Source: Lineus longissimus (Eukaryota; Nemertea; Pilidiophora; Heteronemertea; Lineidae). From it: a stretch of DNA of 64,000 nt. A model generated the notes under the pieces. It did not search any database. It saw nothing but the letters and a program-made list of their open reading frames with translations, and was not told the DNA's origin. The position numbers and the translations under genes are program-made. Position 1 is the first letter of the stretch. Each line of letters opens with the position of its first letter. The stretch lies in contig NC_088314.1 in the NCBI RefSeq assembly GCF_910592395.1, positions 310,001 through 374,000 on the forward strand. Direction: 5' to 3'. Positions 54,256 to 64,000 of the stretch are shown here, piece after piece.

Positions 54256-55019
54256 CTTCTGGAATATCATATCAAAAGAATCATTTGATTTATTAAGACA
54301 ATGTAACTTTTCAAATCTAGATACATGAGAAATTTCTTTCATATATCTTCTATGACATCTTCTCTGATATACTTCTAAATATCATACCATAGAAGATGTA
54401 TCATTACAAGAAAATATCAAAATGTCCAAAATGTAAACCATGGGAAATTTTAAATGTTTTTGAAATATATTCTGACCCCAACTATCACACTCATTCCCCG
54501 AAGTAGTGTCTCACTGCTTGAAGGGATTAGGTCATATTTTCCTAACAGCTTCTCTTCATTGGGTTGCTAGACTCTAAGGGCTCTGCGACTCTTACACTGG
54601 GCCAGGCCTAACTCTGGTCCCTGAAGTTGCTGTTAGGCTGCTTGTAGGGGGATTTCTGCCCAGGCATCCCCCCCTCAATAAGTCCTTCTGAGATCATGAG
54701 ACGCTTTAAAGGACCACACCATACAATATTGGTTCAGGTACTTCGATTTGCCGCTTATCGGCCGCGTCGGATGGAACTAAATCCTTATACGGCATTCTCC
54801 AATCGTCGTCAAGACCCGAGTAACTTAGGGTGAAGCAGCGTAAAAAAGAATGACCAGACACACTACCGGATGTGCGTTAACTACAAAAACGACTCACTAA
54901 CCTTACTGAACAATTTTTCACATCTTAATATCAATTTCTTCGAAAAACAATTTCTGTTTTGGCCAAAAAAGTTCAGTCTGATGCAATAAACACATTTCGT
55001 GTATTTCGCAAAGCCGGCA
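54256..55019. other. Upstream region of the STRIP-like gene
   Basis: AT-rich, no gene. Changes abruptly to GC-rich sequence near 55010. Confidence 0.4.
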
Positions 55020-55160
55020 TTTACAGGCGCTCACTTCGGCCTGGCGCGAGGTGAGGCGCCAGTACCAAAAGAACGCACTGGCGCTTACTCGCGCAAGCGC
55101 GGCGCTGGTAATCGAACAGGCTACTAAATTCCAGCGGCCGGGCTGGAATTTATTTGTAAC
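55020..55160. promoter_or_regulatory. GC-rich promoter / 5'UTR of the STRIP-like gene
   Basis: The only clearly CpG-rich stretch of its surroundings (gcgctc, ggcgcgag, ggcgcc, tcgcgcaagcgcggcgc), directly before the ATG at 55167. Contains an inverted pair GCGCCAGT (55056-55063) / ACTGGCGC (55077-55084). No TATA box; looks like a CpG-type promoter. Confidence 0.5.
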
Positions 55161-55166
55161 AACAGT

Positions 55167-58100
55167 ATGGACATGATGGAGGTTGGGGGTCCCCCTGGAA
55201 AAAGGGGCTTACCGAAATTAAGGGAGCTTCTGCGGCGTCAGAGACGAGATTCTGAGGTATCTGATTCTTCAAGACATAGCTGATGCTTCTTTTTATATGT
55301 TAACTGTATTCGTTTGTGAATGAATGCCCCGCAAAGCCCCATTTCAGATCAAATCGACATCTTTCTTGCAAATCTCAATCTGAATCTCTGTCAGTCTGTG
55401 TATTTATGTATTTCCCTGTACATTGGTATAGTTTTAGTGTAAACAATAGGTTTTGGCAGTCGCTAGTACAAGAATACCTGAGGATCACTAGTCTAAAAGA
55501 CCAAAATGCCGACCACAGCTTAGGCCTACATGGATGGAACAGATCAAATGTGATCTAAACAGCGCCAACATCAAAATAGATCTTTAAGTTTAAGAATCGA
55601 GGAGAAACCATAAGAAAAAATAAAGAACGCTTTGACTTTGAGAACTAGCACATGATGATAGAGTCGCTTGGGCTTGGCATGTACAGTCGAGAGCGTAATG
55701 CTACCAAAGTAACGACATGTTTAGGATAGAGAGAGTTCCAATCAATCAGTGAATTGCTCGCAGTCATGAGGGGGGGGGCAATCCAGAGTTGTGTAAGTGA
55801 TTCTCAAACTGAAATGTGCAGCTGAATGATCCTGGTCCATTCCGGTTCGAGATTTTTTACCCTAGCATGCTAGGGCTTAAGTCCGACCATGGCCATGGCT
55901 GCCAAGAATGGCATGAGAATCTGAGACTGCGAGAGAGTTGGCCATCTCGAGTGGACAGGCAGCTGCGCCAGTTTGCCGCCACACAGGAATAAGGACCGAT
56001 TAGAGCCCTGTTATCAGCTAGGCTCCCCAGTTGGTTTCTATAGAACTAATCGGAAGACATAAACATGATATGAAGAGGGGACTTGGGCAAGACAAAATAG
56101 GTGTTTCATGGCCCTGAAATGGGGGCTTGGCCTCCACGTGCCGGGGCAGGGGCATGTCTTATGAGGTTGCCGTTCGTCCTTCATGTCTAGTCCTAAACTT
56201 ATTCTACATACCATGTCGGCCAGTGATGATCATAAAGACTGTGCCAACATCCTGACTTTTCAACCTTGTTCTCTTGTTTTATTTTAGAGTGGAGGATTGT
56301 TCCAGGTTTGTGAATTGTTTACCTTCGTCAGTTGTGCCCATATGTTTGGTTTGTCATTGCTGTGTAGTGTTTGACTGGTTGTCGTTTGAGTTTGATGCTT
56401 TGCAAACACCAAAAGAAGATCAAACAACTGAATTCATATTGGCCTATATTGCCTAAGTATACTGTTTAGTAAATATGAGGAACACACAATGTGGTGACTA
56501 ACCTTTTGCAAAATGAAACTAAACCGACGATCCCTTCAAAATTTTGCAGGGTTACGAAGAATTGTGGGCTTAATTGCTTCAGTAGCACATTTCTAGAATC
56601 AATGGTTTGCTGGCGTTAGTTGATTGGAGGCACAATTTGTTCATGGAATTCTCAGGAAGTCCTGAAACAGAGGGAAACTAGAAAGTGAAAGAATCCCTCC
56701 ATTCTTAACTTGACTGAGGGATACCAGCATGATGTATACTTGTGCTATAGATGTAGGCATGGCTTGTAGTATGGAGTTTCCAGTCAACAAGTTCTGTCCA
56801 ATATTTGATCAGTTTCTGTTGACTTGGGACATGACCTCTGGTTCACAGGTCACAACATTTTCAAAATCATTGCATGCAAAAAACAAAAATACTGCATCCT
56901 CACTGTACATTTTATTTGTGCATTTACAAGAGAGCGTTCACAGACAGCATGAATTATACTTAGTACCTTGAAACTCTGTGTTTTTTCTTGAGAAGTATCG
57001 GACTATGTACGGGTTCAGTTTGTTCTCACTCTCTGTCTTAAATGCTTGGTACACAATATGTTTGAAACCATGGGTGTCTATATGTTGAACTATAACTTGT
57101 TGTTGGTGATTATCTCAGGACTTCTATGTCAACTCTTGAGTGGCCTCTTCAGTGTCTGACTCTGAGTTTGAAATTGTATCCATGATAACTTGTCAACATG
57201 GTATAAACTATATCTACAGACCCTACATATCAAATCTGACAAATGTCATATAGGAATTCATCCTCTGATGCATGAGTGGTGAATCGCTGTGATTGCCAAA
57301 ACAGCTCTGATAAATGATTCTCTGATGTACGTGTAACAAGCCTGGTGAATTCCCTCCAAACCGCCTGCTGTAGTCCCTCTAGACCACATCTACAGGAGGA
57401 TGCCCATGTTGACTGGTTGAGTGTCAGTGACTCGGGCACAAAGATCTCACTGGCAGATCACATCTGTCCAACCAGAGTTGTAGCTCCACACTGCACAGCA
57501 GTTATCCAGCCAAGGCATGGTGCTCTGTTAAAATGATGTGACTCCTGTCATGTAGATTATCGCTAGCTTTGATTGCAGTGTCTGACTTGGAGATGCTAAT
57601 GTATTTCTTGTTGTCTTTGATTGAGCTTGAGACAATCTTTGAATCAATTTGTGTTGTTAAATGAATACTGCTCCAAATGTACATGGTGATTTGTGCCTTC
57701 CAGAGTATGGGTGATCTGCCCGATATCGAGTTCACCTATGATGACGCCGACAAGTATGACTTGGAGATCTCAGAACTGTACAGCTACACTGAAGAGTCTG
57801 AACATTATACCAATAGGAAGTACTTCGAGGAAGACTTGGCAAAACATGGTGAGTTAGGAATAGTCAATCTTGTTGTTTGCTCTGAACAGCTTTTAGTCTG
57901 ATGGTCTGCTGTCTACCATAGCCCCAGTTATTCTCCACAGTGTAAAGTTATAAGACTTGAGTATTGTATGGTAATGAAGTGATATAGTGGTTGTAAGGTT
58001 CTGCATCTTGATGACCTTTCACAGAGATCAAATCTGATTTTACTGCAAGTTGTTCATGACCTAGCCTTTCTCATGATTGCGACTCCTCCCTGCTACTAGC

Positions 58101-61100
58101 TGCTGACTGCTGTAAACAAAGTCATGTGATGTTTACTTCAGGTGTTCAAGGCTGGAAGGAGGCAGAAGACTCTTTCAAAAGGACGCATATCCACCGTCTT
58201 CTGAACAGCATGGACATCAGTGAGAGGACATTGAGGATGAGGGCTGTCAGGTCTGTTCTCTATCTGGCACAAGGTATGTCTTGGGTCAGTCAGAATGTTT
58301 CATCTTGGGTCAAAGTAACATAGCCTGTGGCTCTGCCATGTATGAACTCTATTGCCTCAGCATAGTCAAATTGCCATCATTCAAAATTGGTGCCTAGGGT
58401 TGGCCAATAGGGGGCTACTATAAGTTATTTGGCATGATCCCAGTCTTTGCAAAAACAGAATTTGACGTTGTTGTCGTTGTTTTCAGGTGTGTTTGGTGAG
58501 GTGGATTGCGACAGTGAGCAAATCAAGTGGGCTAGGATAAATGTGTTCTTACTGTATGAGTGTGGGGCATTCACGGTCCTTGTTGAACTGCTCAATATGG
58601 AGATGGAGTAAGTATAAGGAATCGTTTCATATATTCTACAACTCGATCTGAAATCAATTTTGGGGTTTCATTCATTGTGTATTGCATTTGCAACTGAAGT
58701 TTAGTGACTTGCCTGAGGTCACAAACTGATTAGTAAGGAATTGAACTGCCCATCCACGTGACTGCTATGACCCATAGAGTAACATGTGACCTGGATAGTT
58801 ACTCTATCTTAGCCTTTCTTGTTTTGTACTGTGGGTCAGACTGTGTTCTCCTTATCTCGCAGGAATATGGCCGCGACATCAAACGCCCTACGGAAACCTG
58901 CCGTGTCTCTGGCAGACAGTTCTGATCTAAGGTAAGATCAAGATGCAGGAGATTGATACAAGTCTTGCTGGAACAGTCTAACAACTCAAAAAAATTGGTG
59001 TGACTTCTGAGTAGAAGTTAAGTTTATGCGAAAGTTCAGCTAAACTCTTCTCCACATTGACTTGATGAGCACCTCGTGCAGTTAGATAAATGACTTCTTC
59101 AGCAGATATTTATTGATATTATGTGTTTTTGTTTCCAGGGTCATCTTGAATATTCTGTACACAATGGTTGAGACAATGAGGCTAGATGATGAGAATGATT
59201 CAGAGGTATGGAAGGAGCTAAAACAGGCATTTAAAGTCGAATTAGGTCAGCCAATCTACGAAGAGGAAACCTTAGCTGTCCTGCTCTTTGGAATGATCAC
59301 CAAGTTCTGTAGCGGTAACGCCCCACATTTCCCCATGAAGAAGGTGCTACTGCTCTTATGGAAAGTGCTCTTGGTAAGTGCAGTGGAACTCTCCTATGAA
59401 ACAACACCATTGTAATGGTATCTATCTCTATAGAGATGTGTTTTGATTAGAGAGGTCAACACGATAACAACCAGCGAAGCCAGTTCAAGTTGTCAATTTC
59501 GCCAGAGTAAGTCTTCAGGCATTTTCTGTTGCTATTTTTGCATCTGATATAATCCATTTGAGGTAAGATCATTTCAAACTTTGACTGAAGTATATATTTT
59601 GTTTTGCAGCTTTCTCTCGGCTCCTTGGCTGAACAATACAACCACAAGAATGAGGTGCGGGCCACTCTAAGCCTGCCCGCCGTGCCTGAGGACACTCAAG
59701 AAGTTTGTAAAACAATGCGAGCTGCATCACCTCCCGCGTCTGCTGCAGACTTGATAGAAGCTCAGCAATTGCCAAGAAGTCGTCGTGGCAAAAAGGTAAC
59801 TAGCTTCAATTGGCTTGGCTTTATGATGATGAAAGAAACTTGCTACCTGTATTCAAATGTCATGTAAAATGGCTTGAATCATCTTCTGTTTGGGCCGGGA
59901 TGTTTTTAACTCTGCGAGAGATGTATTTATATTGATGTTAGAGGGTTTCCTCTCGCATCGGACAAAATGTGCTAAGATTTCTTGATTCAATTAATAATGA
60001 ACTTATGGTTGTTTTGCATGATTGTTGATTGTTTGTACATATGTTTTCGTTGACTTGGCGTGCGGCCTCTTGAGTGGAAGCATGGCCTACTTCCTGACCC
60101 TCTCCCTACCGTTGTTAAATGTGCTTTTGTTTCACTTCTGGAATTAGAAGGGAAGCGGAGGGTGGAATAGCAAAACAAGGATTGGAGCAATTCCTCTCTG
60201 TAATTGCTAGCGAAAGGGAAGACTCTGTTTAGGTGATTCATGTGCCATCTGCTCGATATTGATTCCAGAAAGTCTCTTTGTTTACGTGTATTTATTTTGT
60301 TTTAACTGATGAGTCTGCATGTGTTCCACTCCAGGCGTATAGAACCAACAACTATAATAATGACAATGGTGTAAGTGTACCCCGCATGATTGGTTTTTTA
60401 ATTTCACGTAAAATACAAAATGCCTCCAACCGATTCAAAGAGGAGAATATCCCTCCCTATGATTGATCTTTGTATCTGAAGTCACACAATAGTTAGTCCT
60501 TAAAGAAAAGGAGCATTTTCTATATTACCGTTTCCTTGCAGTTTTACACAGCAGAATTTCCTGGGAGTGGATGAGAGTTTTCTCGTGGTTGTGTCGTCTG
60601 CTGTAAGGTGGTCTTGTCAGCTCCAGGGTGTTCTGCTGTTCCTTTAGACTCGTTCATCACTTTCAAATGACTGTAAACCCTGCTTCCTTCAGATAGCGAT
60701 TCCTCCGGCAAGCTTCACCTCACCTTATGATTAGTTAGACTACCTCTCTTTGACTTGCTTTGATAACTCCAGTTGCATCGATCCAACACCAGTTCTGAAT
60801 ATTCAAGTCGAGCTTGATATTATACACATTGCTGTTTGATACCATTCAGCATGTTCAATTTGGATAAAGAGGACTTGTATGTTGGCTGACGGTCATGACA
60901 TCATATTCCAGCTTTACAGTTGCTTCCATTTTGTAGTCTGAATCAAACGGTCTTAGATCAATGAAACTAGAGTTTTCTTCTTCTTACACAATGGTTTGTA
61001 GTTAGTTGTTACTAATGCCACTAATATAACATGTGGTTTTGTTCAACCATCTTTTTAAGATGGCCCGATATTTGGTTTTGTGTGTGATTATGTATGTTAC

Positions 61101-63655
61101 AACTACTGGTCCTATGATGTCATGGTGCAGGGTATCTATTATGTCACTGCCGTGAATGATGCTGTAAAAAGCTGTTGCAAACTGAATAACATGTAGAATC
61201 CTGACCAACCAGTTTTATCACAATGATGATTTTTAAGTAGAACTTCTTGAGACAAGTCTTATCTTTGAATGTTGAATGGTGAAATGAGAAAAGGCAGACC
61301 CTGATCTACCCAGGAAATCATCACCAAGGATAGCCTTGCCATGGTATTACTTGTGAGAGTGTGCAGTGGTGATGCACAGCTCAGGAGAAGCAGTTCTTCA
61401 GATTGTTGGTTGTTATTTGCAGAGTCTGATGAAACAGAGCAGCCTCGAGGACCCATTTGATAACGGTGACGATGAGATCACACGGGAGATTGAGAACAGC
61501 CGTGGCAGTGATGATGACATGCAACCTCCGACACCATGCCCTGGCTCACCAGTTGAGAGTAAGGGACTGCCATGGATTCCAAAAGTCAGGTATGTTCTGG
61601 TTCAAGTTCAGCTTAGAATGTGAGGTTTGCTGTTTACTCAATGACTGGTCGATCATCAGTCTTCAATCTCAACCTCTGCTTGGCTCATGAAGCATTTAAA
61701 CTCTTGGCATCTCAGCCAGACGACAGTACTCTTGACAACCTTCAGTTGAGCTCAGCCTGGACATTTGTCTGTTTTGTAATACATTTGGTCATGTTTCAGA
61801 CAAAGAGACCTCGAGAACTTCCTTGAGCAAACGCGATCCAAGTTTGTTGGTTTCCAAGTGCGAGACGACCAGAACTCGTTGGCTGGTATGCCACAACCGA
61901 TACATGAAGGTGTCAAGGTCCTCAAGCAGCACTTATACATCTCGTTGTCTGAGGTGCAGATCAAGAGGGAGGAAGAGATTGCTAAGAATCCACTGTCGAA
62001 GCCGGAAGAAGATATTGAGGTGACCCCTGCAGAGATTCTCTACTGTGGCATGCTGCCTAACCTGCCACAGTATATGGTAAGACACAGGCTCAGTTGGCTT
62101 CTAAGCAAGACAATGAAATGTAAGACTACCATGATGCAAGTCTGAGCATTATGGAAGGAGATGGTTTGCATGGGAATTCAATGTTCATGACTATTTGATG
62201 TGACCTCATCCTAAATCACTTGATGTTGATGTTTTGTCTTGTTATTGGTGTCATCTGTGACTCCTTTGCTTCTAGATTGCTTTGCTGAAGATCCTCTTGG
62301 CGGCAGCACCAACATCCAAGGCCAAAACTGATTCTATCAACATCTTGGCAGACGTGTTACCTGAGGAAATGCCGTAAGTTTCTTGCCTCAGTTCAGATGA
62401 GGTGTGGCTCGGTCTACTAACTCAGGTCTGAAATTTACAATGTGGTGAACACGTCTTAACTGGTTCAGTCCATGGATATAATGTCGTCGATGGCCGAGAT
62501 TCATGTAAAACAGTGATGTGTTCTGTGACCACAATATACTTTCACTGTCTCTAACCCTGTTGAAGCAAGAATCACTGCACCTATGGACCGCTAGATAACA
62601 GAGTGATACGCTCTTCCTCTGCCTGGTGCAGTCACACCAAATGAAAAAAGTTGACCCTGTCGCTGTAGGCTAACTTGTGATTCATCTTCTTATCTCCAGA
62701 ATTCATATGTCTCTTTCAGAACGACTGTCTTACAGTCGATGAAACTCGGCATTGATGTGAACCGTCACAAGGAGAGCATTGTCAAGGCCATCTCAGCGAT
62801 CCTTCTCCTCTTGTTGAAACACTTCAAGATCAACCATATCTATCAGGTTAGTGCAGTCAGGTTGGGGGTGGACGAATTGAGGATTGTTAACGCCATCTCA
62901 GCTATTCTTCACCTTAAATTAAAACAACTACTGAACTAGAGGCACGGAATATGCATAGGACTGTTGGTTGGTTCTTGATGAAATCCTAGCTTCCCTAGCG
63001 ATACTTTTCAGTTGGCTCAAGTCACAAGTGGTGAAGTTCAGTGTTCATTTCTACTTCACGTTGAATGCATGCACCGTGTGAGCAGATGACATTTGCCTTT
63101 CCTGATCACCTTCTATTCTGTTTGCAGTTTGAGTTCATGAGTCAGCATCTGGTGTTTGCTAACTGTATCCCTCTCATCCTGAAGTTCTTCAATCAAAACA
63201 TCATGTCGTATGCTACAGCCAAGAACACGTAAGTTGATAAGTGTGTCTCTGTCTAACAAGGGCCAGGTCCCAGGCCAGTCTGGCTGAAAACCCAGGCTCC
63301 TGTGGATGGGACAGTAGGATGTGGTTCGTTGCAGCTGATGTCTGTGCCATGGCAACTTTGACCATACATTGGCGGACAGTAACCCATAGTTGACTCTCAC
63401 TTTTACTGAGCAGGCCAGTAGGCTAACACCTTTGACCCTGACAACCTAACATGAAGAATCTGACCTTATTGCTCCACTTTCAGTATCCCGATGTTAGATT
63501 TCCCATCTTGTGTGATTGGAGACCAACCAGAACTAACAGCTGAGAACCTGGAAGCCGGTGACAGTCAGCAGTACTGCTGGCGTAACCTCTTCTCCTGTAT
63601 TAACTTGTTGAGGATCCTGAACAAACTGACCAAGTGGAAGCATTCGAGAACCATG
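55167..63655 (+). CDS. STRIP1: STRIP1/STRIP2 homologue (striatin-interacting protein, STRIPAK core), 5' part; continues beyond window
   Basis: Exons: 55167-55256, 57704-57848, 58142-58273, 58487-58607, 58863-58931, 59139-59373, 59610-59795, (optional 60335-60370), 61423-61589, 61800-62076, 62276-62373, 62720-62846, 63128-63228, 63484-63655; the last ends on a GTGAGT donor. The 13 obligate exons give 640 codons in frame; vertebrate STRIP1/2 has roughly 830, so about 200 remain outside. Hallmarks: LPDIEFTYDDADKY, ELYSYTEESEHYTNRKYFEED, VLYLAQGVFGE, VELLNMEME, FCSGNAPHFPMKKVLLLLWK, MRAASPPASAADLIE, KGLPWIPKVR, LPQYMIALLKILLAAAPTSKAKTDSINILADVLPEEMP, VNRHKESIVKAIS, QHLVFANCIPLILKFFNQNIMSY, WRNLFSCINLLRILNKLTKWKHSRTM. 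STRIP proteins scaffold the PP2A-striatin-GCKIII kinase complex and control Hippo signalling and cytoskeleton. The disordered segment between exon 7 and KGLPW is shorter than in vertebrates. STRIP1 versus STRIP2 is not separable. Confidence 0.94.
55257..57703 (+). other. Intron 1 of the STRIP-like gene
   Basis: Bounded by GAG|GTATCT and TTCCAG|AGT. Nothing coding seen; contains a G run (about 55768-55777). Confidence 0.55.
60335..60370 (+). CDS. STRIP1: Candidate 36-nt cassette exon of the STRIP-like gene
   Basis: Acceptor CCACTCCAG, twelve codons (AYRTNNYNNDNG), donor GTAAGT; phase 0 at both ends, so optional. The flanking exons already join directly as GKK|SLMKQSSLEDPF, matching the vertebrate KALIKQDNLDAF junction, so this exon would add an Asn-rich insert in a disordered linker. 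Could be chance. Confidence 0.4.
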
Positions 63656-64000
63656 GTGAGTGTCTCTCATCTGTAATAGTTTTTCTCCGAGTTCTGATGT
63701 GGGGGAGCTTGAGGCATCTACATGTATGTTATGTGATAAAATTGGTGGCTATTTGTATTTGCATTTGTATTGTATACACTCCAAGCTCAGTCTGTCTCAA
63801 AGTCATCTGGCAGAGACTTTCACTGGATGGAGTTGTATACTGCCCAAGCCTGGCCTTGGTCTCTCTCAGAGTCATCAGGGGAGAGCCAATCATTCCGTGT
63901 ACATGTAGGTGCTCATCTCTTTAGCCTATCTTGTTACGTTATCAGAGGTGACAGTGTAGACTGGAGTATGATGATGCTTGAAAGGAAGTGAAGTGAAGAA

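Noticed and set aside
1-64000. CRISPR arrays, operons, prokaryotic signals
   Set aside because: The window is an intron-bearing animal genome; tandem repeats here have no spacers and no cas genes.

Overview
This is a 64-kb piece of an animal nuclear genome. All genes are intron-rich with GT-AG introns and are spread over both strands. They encode metazoan protein families: a TIMMDC1-like complex I assembly factor, an MITF/TFE bHLH-zipper factor, a C12orf56-like protein, a THAP-type zinc protein, TMEM43 and a STRIP1/2-like STRIPAK subunit. Single MiT/TFE and STRIP genes, marine-invertebrate style repeats (a tRNA-SINE with an 'aaatgggt' core, many TAGGCCTA palindromes) and about 40% GC suggest a marine invertebrate. 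An ambulacrarian deuterostome is a weak guess from repeat flavour only.

Layout: (1) 1-2.6 kb, + strand, the last six exons of TIMMDC1; the 5' part lies outside the window. (2) 3-26 kb, - strand, an MITF/TFE gene. Seven shared coding exons lie between 6.0 and 14.3 kb, and several alternative first exons lie between 17.8 and 25.9 kb. One of these is clearly the MITF-A/TFE3-type exon with a DSG degron-like motif and the YYEIKSKP element. (3) 27.4-36.6 kb, + strand, a C12orf56-like gene whose first coding exon is split by a 1.58-kb inverted-repeat element. (4) 38.8-42.1 kb, - strand, a THAP-like plus two ZAD-like zinc-ribbon protein. It is divergent from (5) TMEM43, 42.9-47.7 kb, + strand, complete. 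(6) 49-55 kb, a repeat-rich gene desert with an RT fragment, a stranded iduronate-2-sulfatase exon, a tRNA-SINE and two large minisatellites. (7) 55.2-63.7 kb, + strand, the first 13 obligate coding exons of a STRIP1/2 homologue that continues past the right edge.

Exon boundaries were read by hand from GT/AG signals. Phase continuity was checked by arithmetic at every junction, so the gene models close in frame: MITF/TFE 464 or 438 aa, C12orf56-like 750 aa after removing the insertion, THAP/ZAD 835 aa, TMEM43 410 aa. Gene names rest on remembered family sequences; no database search was possible. The genes show no obvious joint pathway, but MITF/TFE (lysosomal and nutrient signalling) has two CLEAR-type E-boxes inside its own introns.

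The most interesting features are the alternative-promoter architecture of the MITF/TFE locus, all phase-2 first exons converging on one acceptor, and the transposon-like element sitting inside a coding exon where it either breaks the gene or acts as a new intron.
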